IMG/VR virus record: IMGVR_UViG_3300025011_000043
Location: 1 to 61,652 of that record
Length of the DNA: 61,652 nt
DNA from: a virus
Direction: 5' to 3' (one strand)
The stretch's first letter is position 1. Each line of letters starts with the position of its first letter. This document shows, piece by piece, positions 31,760 to 39,171 of the stretch. Both the position numbers and the translations under genes were made by a program. Below the pieces are notes generated by a model, which saw nothing but the letters and a program-made list of their open reading frames with translations, was not told where the DNA came from and searched no databases.

Positions 31760-32173
31760 ATGAGATTATGGCACGAAAAACTCATACCTATACTTCCCGA
31801 TGCTCAGTTACTTGGTCAGCATCGGGAATGTGCAGCTTTACGTGGTAACGGTTGGGGCAAAAAACATAGCATTGTTGATTATGTTTTCACACATAGTTAT
31901 GCCATGTTATTTTCATACCATGTGAAAGTCATGGAGGAAATGATTCGGCGCGGTTTTAAGGTATCATACGAATGGACTGTTTCACAATATCGGGGTAAAA
32001 ATTGTCCGGTGGCCGATTATGAGTTCTATATGAACAATCATAGTTATGCCGACAATCGAGAATGTGTATACCCTGAGCATAATGATGATTATTTACAAGA
32101 ATGTTTAGATAATCTTAAGGGTAAGGGTATTGTTATTGAGAATGGGGTTAACCGATTGACAAGTAAATTGTAG
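31760..32173 (+). CDS. TIGR02328/pyrimidine-dimer glycosylase-like protein
   Basis: 137 residues; ATG 31760 follows GAGAGGGGATAAAATA. MRLWHEKLIPILPDAQLLGQHRECAALRGNGWGKKHSIVDYVFTHSYAML matches the conserved TIGR02328 pattern, related to T4 endonuclease V-type glycosylases. It may act in DNA repair or modification recognition. A TATAAT (31719-31724) lies upstream without a clear -35. Confidence 0.8.
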   Translation: MRLWHEKLIPILPDAQLLGQHRECAALRGNGWGKKHSIVDYVFTHSYAMLFSYHVKVMEEMIRRGFKVSYEWTVSQYRGKNCPVADYEFYMNNHSYADNRECVYPEHNDDYLQECLDNLKGKGIVIENGVNRLTSKL

Positions 32174-32185
32174 GGGGTTTGGAAT

Positions 32186-32563
32186 ATGATAAATACTGAA
32201 GTTAATTTTAACGCATTAATTGGAAAAACATTAACCGAAATAGAGGTAAATGCTGGTAAGGATAATATAACCTTTAGTTGTGACGACGGAACTATATTTA
32301 ATATGTTCCATGAGCAAGATTGTTGCGAAAATGTTACTGTCGATGATATTTGTGGCGCATTGGTAGATATATTGGGATCGCCCATTATAATGGCAGACGA
32401 ATCTACTAGCTATGAAAATCCCAAAAGTGATTACGACAATAGTTTCACATGGACATTTTACAAACTTGCAACAATTAAGGGCTACGTAACGATAAAGTGA
32501 TATGGGGAATCTAACGGTTATTATTCTGAGGATGTAAGTTTTTTCGAGAGTAATGAAGAATAA
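32186..32563 (+). pseudogene. DUF7448-like gene interrupted by an in-frame TGA
   Basis: The frame from ATG 32186 stops at TGA 32498-32500 after IKGYVTIK, but the same frame continues YGESNGYYSEDVSFFESNEE to TAA 32563. In this family the junction is expected to read KWYGESNGYYSE, so TGA stands where TGG belongs. N-terminal signatures ITFSCDDGTIFNMFHEQDCCENV and SFTWTFYKLATIKG support the family. Nonsense mutation, sequencing error or leaky read-through are the options. Confidence 0.75.
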
Positions 32564-32564
32564 A

Positions 32565-33371
32565 TTACTTACTAAATAACTTCCTCCACCACGGCAACTT
32601 CTTCTTTTGCCGCCATGATTCTATAAATTCGTCAACACGCGAAACATGACTGATAAGGTGCTCAACTTTTTTATGGAGTTGAGCATTTTCTGTTTTTAGC
32701 TCCTGGTTTTCGGCCCGGATATGATTCAGAGCTTCTGTAAAATCTTTTATAACTAAAGTGTAGTTATTTAATTCATCCCTGGTAACGAAATTTTCTACAA
32801 CGGAAGGGATGTATTCTGACACTTCTATAGATTCTACTTCCGATCCCTCTAGGTTCGGAACTTCTTGTACTTCCGGAACTTCTTCTGGAATAGGGGCCCG
32901 GAACTTCTTCTCCAAACTATTCTTAACTTCAATAACACTATCATAGCTAATTTTCCAATAGTCTCCGGCAGGCCCTGGAACCTTCCATGCTAAGAGTTTA
33001 CCAGTATCGCACCATTTATATATTGTCTTTGTGGACTTACCTATAATGTTATGTGCCTCTGAAACTGTTATGGTTTTTATGTTGTCTATATCAGTTTTCA
33101 AGTTATCCACAGCCTCACTTCCAGTCTGGAACTTCTTAGCTTCCGTTCCGGAACTTCCAACGCTTAGATCGGAAGTTCCAAACCTGTCTTTGTAGGTATG
33201 TATTGTCTCCGTTATCCCTAAAAGATAAGATCTTAAAGAATTAATATAATAACCACCATTATTAAGATTATTATTAGGTTTGGAACTTCCGGAACCCACT
33301 TCCAAACCTTCCAGAATAGAACTTCCGGAACTTCTTAACCCACCATAATTTAATTTCTTAGCCGCCAACAT
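32565..33371 (-). CDS. HTH/coiled-coil DNA-binding protein, possible plasmid partition or replication factor
   Basis: 268 residues, leftward; ATG 33371 behind GGAGGGG. Residues 95-145 are an HTH (ITVSEAHNIIGKSTKTIYKWCDTGKLLAWKVPGPAGDYWKI), then a Pro/Glu/Val linker (PEEVPEVQEVP), a coiled coil (about 205-245, LNHIRAENQELKTENAQLHKKVEHLI) and a basic-aromatic end LPWWRKLFSK that could contact membrane. The gene carries many GGAACTTC sites. No ParA partner is seen. Confidence 0.7.
   Translation of the reverse strand: MLAAKKLNYGGLRSSGSSILEGLEVGSGSSKPNNNLNNGGYYINSLRSYLLGITETIHTYKDRFGTSDLSVGSSGTEAKKFQTGSEAVDNLKTDIDNIKTITVSEAHNIIGKSTKTIYKWCDTGKLLAWKVPGPAGDYWKISYDSVIEVKNSLEKKFRAPIPEEVPEVQEVPNLEGSEVESIEVSEYIPSVVENFVTRDELNNYTLVIKDFTEALNHIRAENQELKTENAQLHKKVEHLISHVSRVDEFIESWRQKKKLPWWRKLFSK
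32857..33334. repeat. Iteron-like GGAACTTC sites inside the HTH gene
   Basis: GGAACTTC at 32857, 32875, 32900, 33128, 33150, 33282 and 33327, and the reverse-oriented GGAAGTTC at 33171; AGAACTTCC at 33318 is a near copy. Several lie in CCGGAACTTCC context. They fall in all three codon phases of the gene, so the conservation is of DNA rather than protein. Confidence 0.8.
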
Positions 33372-33385
33372 TTTAAATTTCCCCT

Positions 33386-33418
33386 CCGCTCTAAAATTTT
33401 CAATAAAATTCTAAGCGG
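33386..33418 (-). promoter_or_regulatory. Hairpin at the ribosome site of the HTH/coiled-coil gene
   Basis: CCGCT...AGCGG arms with AT-rich inner pairing lie directly before, and touch, the GGAGGGG ribosome site on the minus strand. They could mask translation or be an operator. Confidence 0.5.
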
Positions 33419-33425
33419 TAAGGAG

Positions 33426-33454
33426 TTGACATTCTGGCCTGCATAATCTAAAAT
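33426..33454 (+). promoter_or_regulatory. Rightward promoter
   Basis: TTGACA (33426-33431), 17 bases, TAAAAT (33449-33454). No gene follows on this strand, so it may make an untranslated RNA. Confidence 0.6.
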
Positions 33455-33460
33455 AATAAA

Positions 33461-33621
33461 CAGCAAAGCAGGCAGGGGCAAAGCCTCCGCTTTAGGTAAA
33501 AGGGACCCAAACTTTGGTCGGTGGGGGTTCCTTTCGGCATTTATTTGACAATAATTTTAGCATTACCCGGCTAAAAATACAACGTAATTTATTAAACCCG
33601 GCACAGGTGGCCGGGTTTTTG
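33461..33621 (+). ncRNA. Candidate small RNA
   Basis: Downstream of the promoter a 10-bp stem AAAGGGACCC/GGGTTCCTTT (33499-33534) and an AGGC/GCCT hairpin precede the terminator CCCGG-CACAGGTGG-CCGGG-TTTTT (33592-33621). No open frame. It could be an antisense or copy-control RNA; this is a guess. Confidence 0.4.
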
Positions 33622-33625
33622 TGAT

Positions 33626-33730
33626 CTATGAGTTAACCGCTTTTTTCTCTTTAGTATCGGTAAAGATTCCTTTTTTGGTCACTACGTAATCCGCCAATCC
33701 CTTTAAGTCAACTTCATTGTTGTTTTTCAA
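33626..33730 (-). CDS. Small acidic/basic protein (34 residues)
   Basis: Leftward TTG 33730, with GGGGG eight bases upstream. MKNNNEVDLKGLADYVVTKKGIFTDTKEKKAVNS. No family. Plausible but short; coding support is the ribosome site only. Confidence 0.4.
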   Translation of the reverse strand: MKNNNEVDLKGLADYVVTKKGIFTDTKEKKAVNS

Positions 33731-33870
33731 GCGGCAGCCCCCTTTAAATATATTTAATAATATATACGTTAAAGGGTTAAGTTTTTCCTGCCCATAATTC
33801 AAAAAAATCGTACAAATGTTTGCCTATTAATTTACGACACATAGTTTTAATTTTCGACATTTGTTTATGA

Positions 33871-34239
33871 TTATGAATTTTCTAGTATAGCTTTTATTAA
33901 ATAATCCAGCTGCTTAGGCGTTAGCCCTTTTCGGGCGGCTTCGCTGGTTAGTTTTATAAAAGGTACGTTATTTTCATCAACCACGAATGCTTTTTCTTCA
34001 TCTGAAAGATGTTGTAGTATTTCTACTGGGCCGATAACGTTACCATCAATAAAGTAATCCACCCTAACACCTAATACCTTCGCCAACTTTTTTAATGTCT
34101 CAGTGGACGCTCCGCTTCGCTTGCCGCTTATTAATTCCGATATAATGGATTTACTTACGCCGCTTTCATTTGCCAGCTCTACAGCCTTTCTATTTCTTAT
34201 TATTAGCATATCGTTTATTTTTTCGCCTAAAGACTTCAA
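33871..34239 (-). CDS. Prophage repressor (XRE family)
   Basis: 122 residues, leftward; TTG 34239 behind GGAGGTGATTATAT. N-terminal HTH (EKINDMLIIRNRKAVELANESGVSKSIISELISGKRSGASTETLKKLAKVLGVRVDYFIDG), C-terminal helical part (LTPKQLDYLIKAIL) without a LexA-type protease domain. Divergent from the Cro-like gene across four operator sites, so it is the likely immunity repressor. Confidence 0.9.
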   Translation of the reverse strand: MKSLGEKINDMLIIRNRKAVELANESGVSKSIISELISGKRSGASTETLKKLAKVLGVRVDYFIDGNVIGPVEILQHLSDEEKAFVVDENNVPFIKLTSEAARKGLTPKQLDYLIKAILENS

Positions 34240-34263
34240 AATATAATCACCTCCACATAATAA

Positions 34264-34418
34264 ATTCTACATTGCGAACTAATTGCCTTTAAAACTTATG
34301 CGAACTTTTTTGTAAATATGCTTGACAGGTTCGCAAAAACGAACTATAATATCAAACATGGCAAGCAAAGAGCAGAGATAGCTCATTTATTTTTATGAAA
34401 GTAGTTCGCAAATTAGAA
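34264..34418 (+). promoter_or_regulatory. Immunity switch: early promoter and operators
   Basis: TTGACA (34322-34327), 17 bases, TATAAT (34345-34350). The spacer is itself an operator, GTTCGCAAAAACGAAC (34329-34344). GTTCGCAAATTAGAAC lies at 34403-34418, a minus-strand copy GTTCGCAATGTAGAA at about 34264-34278, and a GCGAAC half-site near 34303. Repressor binding would shut the rightward early operon. Confidence 0.88.
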
Positions 34419-34464
34419 CTATTATAACCGAAGTGATAAAAAATTATGAGGAGGTGAACTGAAA

Positions 34465-34689
34465 TTGATTGGGGATAAAGTTCGTTTTTACAGGACCAGC
34501 AAGGATCTTACATTGGCAGAACTTGCCCAGTTGTCGGGATTAGGCAAAGGTCATATCTCGGATATCGAGAACGACAAGCGTAAAAATATCGGTATTGAAA
34601 CAGTATTAAAATTAGCCGATGCGCTTGGGGTTAATATTCAAGATTTGGCCGGAGATGCGACGGTTGGAGAGCTTGAAAAATACGCTTAA
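34465..34689 (+). CDS. Cro-like XRE regulator
   Basis: 74 residues; TTG 34465 behind GAGGAGGTGAACTGAA. DKVRFYRTSKDLTLAELAQLSGLGKGHISDIENDKRKNIGIETVLKLADALGVNIQDL is a complete XRE HTH. First gene of the rightward early operon, opposite the repressor. Confidence 0.9.
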   Translation: MIGDKVRFYRTSKDLTLAELAQLSGLGKGHISDIENDKRKNIGIETVLKLADALGVNIQDLAGDATVGELEKYA

Positions 34690-34704
34690 CATGGGTGTGA
34701 CATC

Positions 34705-34908
34705 ATGGATCAACGGCAAATTATAAGCAATATTAAACTGATTTTAAAAGAAAAAAGATTAACACAAAAACAGTTTGCCGAATCGCTGGAAGTTTCAACT
34801 TCGCATGTTTCAAATATTTTAAGCGGCCGGGTAAGAATTAGTTTACCGCTACTGCTTAGGATAACCGGAGTGCTGGGAATTAGACTTATAGATTTAACAA
34901 AAATCTGA
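34705..34908 (+). CDS. Second Cro/XRE regulator
   Basis: 67 residues from ATG. IKLILKEKRLTQKQFAESLEVSTSHVSNILSGRVRISLPLLLRITGVLGIRLIDL is an XRE HTH different from its neighbour, so probably independently acquired. Its upstream GGGTGTGACATC is a modest ribosome site; coupled to the previous gene 15 bases before. Confidence 0.88.
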   Translation: MDQRQIISNIKLILKEKRLTQKQFAESLEVSTSHVSNILSGRVRISLPLLLRITGVLGIRLIDLTKI

Positions 34909-34915
34909 AAAAGCA

Positions 34916-35275
34916 TTGGTGATGCGGATGGGAGAGATCAGGGACAAGAAAATAGCCGAGATGGTTAGAAATGGTTTAAGTGTGGAAGACGTAGCTGTAT
35001 TGTATGGGTTATCTGCCGTGACTGTACGTAAAATCTGTAAAAAGTATGAACCGGAAGACCTGCAAGCTGTTAACGCTCCTATCAAATACGAGAAACGGAT
35101 GGGCAGGCAAAAGCCGATTAAGGACTACGGTGTTATCCAGTGTCCCGGTTGTGGCGGATGGATCAAACCTACATCCGGCACACAGATACGGTGCAAGCAA
35201 TGTGCTAAGAAGATAAGGAGGGCAAGGTATGAAGCAAAGAAAAACGCGAGTACAAAAGACAGAAAGCGAGCTTAG
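34916..35275 (+). CDS. HTH plus zinc-ribbon DNA-binding protein
   Basis: 119 residues from TTG 34916 (in-frame ATG at 34922 and 34928 are alternatives; the ribosome site is weak). Residues 10-45 hold a resolvase-like HTH (DKKIAEMVRNGLSVEDVAVLYGLSAVTVRKICKKYEP). Residues 75-105 hold CPGCGG...CKQC, a zinc ribbon. Overlaps the next gene by 47 bases. Confidence 0.7.
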   Translation: MVMRMGEIRDKKIAEMVRNGLSVEDVAVLYGLSAVTVRKICKKYEPEDLQAVNAPIKYEKRMGRQKPIKDYGVIQCPGCGGWIKPTSGTQIRCKQCAKKIRRARYEAKKNASTKDRKRA

Positions 35276-35669
35276 ACAAGCTAAAAAGACTATATCCGAT
35301 TTGGAAAAATGTATAGCTGCCCTGTCTGAGAGGATTGAACATGTCCACAGTAAGAGCGAGGGTAGAGACGTCAAGCTGCACAACCATGTCATAGCTACCA
35401 GAGGTGATGTAGATGATTTAAGGAAGGAAATTGTATTAGATTTAAACGCTTTGAAGGATACAGGTGACGCTATGACCGATATAACGGCCGCACACTTTGA
35501 CAGAATTGTGAGGTTGGAGGGTAAAGCCACTAATTCTGCAAGGGACTTATATTGGACTAACGAAAGGATCAGCGATATTAGTAAAAGGGTTCAAATAATG
35601 GAACAAGGTTTTTGGTGCCGGTTGATTAGCAGGTTGTTAGGAAAGAAGGTCAGACATGCCGCTTTATAA
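35229..35669 (+). CDS. Coiled-coil hypothetical protein
   Basis: 146 residues; ATG 35229 follows AAGGAGGGCAAGGT inside the previous gene. Long heptad-like helices (SELRQAKKTISDLEKCIAALSERIEHVHS and ATRGDVDDLRKEIVLDLNAL), and a hydrophobic-basic end (WCRLISRLLGKKVRHAAL). No family. Confidence 0.6.
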   Translation: MKQRKTRVQKTESELRQAKKTISDLEKCIAALSERIEHVHSKSEGRDVKLHNHVIATRGDVDDLRKEIVLDLNALKDTGDAMTDITAAHFDRIVRLEGKATNSARDLYWTNERISDISKRVQIMEQGFWCRLISRLLGKKVRHAAL

Positions 35670-36117
35670 ATATCCCAGGATTAAATTTGCTGATACCAAC
35701 ACGATAGAGCAGCAGTTAGAACACATAAGGTCAGAGATCGTTGAGGCTATACAAGCTTTTAACAGGGATAAGCTGGGCGACATGGACATTGAGCTGCATG
35801 ACATCTGTCAGAGTGTTGAGACAGCAAAGCACATACTTGAGGAAAAACACGATATAACGTGCGGTCATAAACCTTTAAGCGCCATGCAAAATGCTACATT
35901 CGACGGTCACTTAAACCACATAACGCTACTGGCAATGGAAGCTGTTATGTGGGGTGAAGAAGGTATTTTACAGGCAGTGTGCATCGAATTGAGCCGGATT
36001 ACTTTTATAGTTGAAGCACTCCATCGCATTAGGGCTGGGGGATCAAGGATTAGCACAGAGGAAGGTAAGAAAGCTATGATACAAAAAAATTATATTAGGG
36101 GGTATTACGAAAGTTGA
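35656..36117 (+). CDS. MazG-like protein
   Basis: 153 residues. TIEQQLEHIRSEIVEAIQAF followed by DMDIELHDICQSVETAKHIL matches the EExxE/D helical pattern of phage MazG-like nucleotide pyrophosphohydrolases (TIEeQLeHixsEvxEa...E.mDvihsaet). The second half is helical without a known domain. Directly before thyX, in keeping with nucleotide metabolism. Confidence 0.6.
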   Translation: MPLYKYPRIKFADTNTIEQQLEHIRSEIVEAIQAFNRDKLGDMDIELHDICQSVETAKHILEEKHDITCGHKPLSAMQNATFDGHLNHITLLAMEAVMWGEEGILQAVCIELSRITFIVEALHRIRAGGSRISTEEGKKAMIQKNYIRGYYES

Positions 36118-36809
36118 AAATTATTAAACCGTTTGTAGTTATTCCGGTAGGGGAGTTAGACCCGAAGAAGGTACAAGCTGTCGAGCGTTATGGTCGTATT
36201 TGCTATAAGTCAGAGGACTTGATTACCGCTGATAGTGCTGAAAAGTTTGTTGCTGGAATTATTAAATCAGGTCACGAATCAGTTATTGAGCATGAAAAAG
36301 CCACTGTGGTTATCACTTGTGACAGAGGCGTTACGCATGAGATTGTCAGGCATCGGATAGGTAGTTACAGTCAAGAGTCTACCCGTTATTGCAACTACGG
36401 CAAGGAAAAGTTTGGGCAAGAGATTACCGTTATCGAACCTTACTTTTACGATAATTCTGTGCTGTATCGAGATTGGTATGATGCTTGTATCGCTACAGAA
36501 GCGTATTACATGTCACTATTAGAACTGGGTAACACACCACAAGAGGCAAGGTCAGTCCTACCGAACAGTCTTAAAACTGAGATTGTTGTAACATTCAACA
36601 TGCGGGAGTGGAGGCACTTTTTTAAATTAAGATGCTCAGCAAAGGCGCATCCGCAAATGAAACAAGTCGCCATACCGCTTTTGCTAAAATTCCAGGAGTG
36701 CTTGCCTGCTTTGTTTGCTGATGTGGATTATGACAGAAGTTTTCCGGCAGAACACTACGCGGAGATCAAGGAGGGCAACTATTGGGTATACGAGAGATTA
36801 GAAAGTTAG
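36114..36809 (+). CDS. thyX: Flavin-dependent thymidylate synthase
   Basis: 231 residues; TTG start overlapping the previous gene by four bases. The ThyX motif RHRxxSxxxxSxR is present as RHRIGSYSQESTR (about 80-92), with ARSVLPNSLKTEIVVTFNMREWRHFFKLRCSAKAHPQM later. It makes dTMP from dUMP using folate and FAD, supporting phage DNA synthesis. Confidence 0.96.
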   Translation: MKIIKPFVVIPVGELDPKKVQAVERYGRICYKSEDLITADSAEKFVAGIIKSGHESVIEHEKATVVITCDRGVTHEIVRHRIGSYSQESTRYCNYGKEKFGQEITVIEPYFYDNSVLYRDWYDACIATEAYYMSLLELGNTPQEARSVLPNSLKTEIVVTFNMREWRHFFKLRCSAKAHPQMKQVAIPLLLKFQECLPALFADVDYDRSFPAEHYAEIKEGNYWVYERLES

Positions 36810-37165
36810 GCAAAGAATTTTGTGAGACAGAAGGATCACAGCACTATAAAGATGGTGGTGTTGAACCGATTGACCTGATTATTAGCAAAGGTTTAGGTAA
36901 GGACTTTTGCATAGCTAACATAATCAAATATGCTACCCGTTTTAAAAATACAGGTAACCTTGAAGACGTTAAAAAAGCAGTTGATTATGGCCACATTTTA
37001 GCTGGTATTGAGTTGGACAAGCTACAAACTGCCCGAGGTAAGGTAGACAGCGCTATACGGGGTTGTAGGTCCTGCAAGTATTGGCACATGGCTCAAGAAG
37101 CTTCAGGAGGATGCTTGCATTGTGGCAGCAGCAATAATTTTGAGAAATGGGAACCTAAAACTTAA
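36782..37165 (+). CDS. DUF3310 protein with C-terminal zinc ribbon
   Basis: 127 residues; TTG start inside thyX. QHYKDGGVEPIDLIISKGLGKDFCIANIIKYATRFKNTGNLEDVKKAVDYGHILAGIE is the DUF3310 (SaV-like nucleotide kinase-associated) pattern. Residues 93-120 add CRSCKYW...CLHCGSS, a zinc ribbon. Common in Gram-positive phage early operons. Confidence 0.85.
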   Translation: MGIREIRKLGKEFCETEGSQHYKDGGVEPIDLIISKGLGKDFCIANIIKYATRFKNTGNLEDVKKAVDYGHILAGIELDKLQTARGKVDSAIRGCRSCKYWHMAQEASGGCLHCGSSNNFEKWEPKT

Positions 37166-37198
37166 GGTTTGGAAGCTAAACAATAGGAGGTGCTGAAT

Positions 37199-37387
37199 TT
37201 GGCAGACTCTGAAAGTGCTTGGCAAAAGTTTGTTAGGAAAACAAAAGTTAAAATACAAGAGAAGTGCGGCACTTGCACAAGTGGCAGAAATACACCTGCA
37301 GGCGTTATGTGTGTAGAAAATCCTGTTATATCGTATGATTGTAAGCACTGTAAATTTCAGTATCACGAGGCGAAAACGCATGAGTAA
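37199..37387 (+). CDS. Small Cys-rich protein
   Basis: 62 residues; TTG 37199 behind AGGAGGTG. CGTCTSGR..GVMCVEN...YDCKHCKFQYHE suggests two metal-binding Cys clusters. Overlaps the next gene by eight bases. Function unknown. Confidence 0.65.
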   Translation: MADSESAWQKFVRKTKVKIQEKCGTCTSGRNTPAGVMCVENPVISYDCKHCKFQYHEAKTHE

Positions 37388-37865
37388 AAGATACCTTAAC
37401 AGAGATGAGAAGAACCAAACGTTAACACTGGCGGCGTTTATAGCTTTTATGTCAGAACGGGCAGAGGAGAGCGCAAAACTTGGAAGGTCAAAAGACCTGG
37501 TGAAGTTTTTGCGAACATCTAAAACGTATGCTGACAAGGCTCTGGCGCTAATTATGTTACCGCTGGATGCTGACGAGAAGGACAAGCTGATAGCTGAAAT
37601 ACCGAAAATGTCAGTTGTCACGAAGTACAAACGTGAAGCACTCAGGGAATTTGAAGAAGCTAAAAAGATTGACAGCGTTACTCCGGTTAGTACAGAGGAT
37701 TTTTTGGATATCGTTGACCATGCGCTTAGTGGGTTATGTGTGAAGTGTAAGCTGACAGGCGAGGATGCTGATACCTGCCGACTGAAAAAGTTGTTTATAA
37801 ATTACGATATCGAACCATTTGACTTGAACGCTCCGGAAGGGAAATGTCCTTATCAATACACCTAA
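37380..37865 (+). CDS. DUF5651-like phage protein
   Basis: 161 residues from ATG 37380. MSKRYLNRDEKNQTLTLAAFIAFMSERAEESAKLG and the Cys-rich end GLCVKCKLTGEDADTCRLKKLFINYDIEPFDLNAPEGKCPYQYT match a conserved Firmicutes phage family (DUF5651) of unknown function. Last Cys residues could bind metal. Confidence 0.7.
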   Translation: MSKRYLNRDEKNQTLTLAAFIAFMSERAEESAKLGRSKDLVKFLRTSKTYADKALALIMLPLDADEKDKLIAEIPKMSVVTKYKREALREFEEAKKIDSVTPVSTEDFLDIVDHALSGLCVKCKLTGEDADTCRLKKLFINYDIEPFDLNAPEGKCPYQYT

Positions 37866-37875
37866 GAGGTGAGAT

Positions 37876-38445
37876 ATGAACAAACTGCAAGGATTTAAAA
37901 CTTTAAGAGAATTAGGCATACCTGCTGCACCTTGGAAATTTATGACCGCTGATACAGAGTTGAACAATGGTTTATTGTGGACTGTTAGAACAGCGGTTGA
38001 AGTAGGCGACGATTATAACCTACCCAGGGCAATAGGGGTAACTGCTGAGGTAGCAAAACAGAAATATCTTGAATTTAGCAAGCAAGGTTTGAAAGTTATC
38101 TACTACCCTTATTTCAAGGCTTTAACTAGCGGTGTAATAGATATTTCAGCAGAACGCATAGTTATCGAAGGTGTTTATAGCGACTTGTGGAAGCTTGTTA
38201 CAGAGGATAGACCAGACTTTAGGGTTATGTATGCTCGATGTTACTTTTATAACTGTAACGTCCCTACTGATGGATTTATAAGACTTTTAGGCTATGCCAA
38301 ACAGGTTGCCGCTAAAATGAAAGGTTTTCTCGAAATGGGCAAGCACGTTTACATTGAATGGTCACTTGCCATGAGCGTTAATTTTCTAAATATGTCGCAG
38401 GGAAAACCTTATTATGTGTTTTACGAGTGCAGAGTCATTGATTAG
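37876..38445 (+). CDS. Hypothetical protein (ATP-grasp-like N-terminus, tentative)
   Basis: 189 residues; ATG behind AGAGGTG. FKTLRELGIPAAPWKFMTADTELNNGLLWTVRTAVEVGDDYNLPRAIG recalls the PEP/ATP-grasp style of phage proteins, with VEWS-type acidic residues late (HVYIEWSLAMSVNFL). No catalytic set is clear. Function unknown. Confidence 0.5.
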   Translation: MNKLQGFKTLRELGIPAAPWKFMTADTELNNGLLWTVRTAVEVGDDYNLPRAIGVTAEVAKQKYLEFSKQGLKVIYYPYFKALTSGVIDISAERIVIEGVYSDLWKLVTEDRPDFRVMYARCYFYNCNVPTDGFIRLLGYAKQVAAKMKGFLEMGKHVYIEWSLAMSVNFLNMSQGKPYYVFYECRVID

Positions 38446-38455
38446 GAGGGGTTTT

Positions 38456-38659
38456 ATGTCCAATATTCTGGTAACTAAAACGTGTCCTGTATGCGGGAAT
38501 ACGTTTGTACCGCGTAACAACAGGCATACTTACTGTAAAACCAGTTGCCGTAAAAGTAACAACCGGACTAAACATCTTGGTAGTGGTGTTACAGTCAGAG
38601 GTAATCAAGTTACTGTAAAAGGCGCGGTAAACGTAACACTGTTTACATTAGGATTATAG
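38456..38659 (+). CDS. Zinc-finger protein
   Basis: 67 residues; ATG 38456 behind TAGGAGGGG. TKTCPVCGNTFVPRNNRHTYCKTSCRKSNNR is a typical zinc finger (CxxC...CxxxC). A 20-base leader GATTAGGAGGGGTTTTATGT is repeated exactly before the next gene. Confidence 0.75.
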   Translation: MSNILVTKTCPVCGNTFVPRNNRHTYCKTSCRKSNNRTKHLGSGVTVRGNQVTVKGAVNVTLFTLGL

Positions 38660-38676
38660 ATTAGGAGGGGTTTTAT

Positions 38677-38874
38677 GTGGAAAGGTGGGGTTATTATCAA
38701 ATAGGCTTTAATTACGGATTTCTTGGGATGGCAAGGAAGTTACCAGATAATCTGACAGACCAGCAACAATACAGGAAAGGTTATCAGGACGGCACAGCAA
38801 GAGCAAGACAGAAACAACCGCTTGTTAAGATGCTACATGCTGTGTTGAGGGGTAATAAAACTTTGGAGGTGTGA
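38677..38874 (+). CDS. Hypothetical small protein
   Basis: 65 residues; GTG 38677. The ATG three bases earlier, within the repeated 20-base leader, is out of frame and gives only nine codons. ERWGYYQIGFNYGFLGMARKLPDNLTDQQQYRKGYQDGTARAR resembles small phage proteins with a 'YxxGYxDG' motif. Overlaps the SD of the next gene. Confidence 0.6.
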   Translation: MERWGYYQIGFNYGFLGMARKLPDNLTDQQQYRKGYQDGTARARQKQPLVKMLHAVLRGNKTLEV

Positions 38875-38877
38875 GTA

Positions 38878-39165
38878 ATAAGGTTTATATTAGTCAGTCC
38901 TTGCGGATTTGTGCAAATTGAGGACATACGCAATAAAGAAATGATGCAAAAGTATATCGGTTATGCGGAAGATGGCAAAAAGACAATTAACTCAATTGCA
39001 GGTGGGTATCTCAGATCTGTATGCGAAGATTGCAAATACAAGACACTAGAAAAACCATTAGCAGGGCACACGATAACTAATCAGTGTGAAGCTCTCGTAG
39101 TCAAAAACAACGGTAGCATACCGATTGACTGGATATCTGCTATTACTAAAGATGCGGAGGTGTAA
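38878..39165 (+). CDS. Hypothetical phage protein; probable AUA start
   Basis: 95 residues if started at ATA 38878, eight bases after GGAGG (38865-38869). RFILVSPCGFVQIEDIRN reads as a natural N-terminus, and no ATG/GTG/TTG exists before GTG 38911, which lacks a ribosome site. Contains CEDCKYKT. Function unknown. Confidence 0.6.
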   Translation: MRFILVSPCGFVQIEDIRNKEMMQKYIGYAEDGKKTINSIAGGYLRSVCEDCKYKTLEKPLAGHTITNQCEALVVKNNGSIPIDWISAITKDAEV

Positions 39166-39171
39166 GAGTTT

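Noticed and set aside
32498-32500. Genome-wide recoding of TGA as Trp
   Set aside because: Many clear genes in the window end in TGA with correctly placed neighbours, so only this one codon is anomalous.
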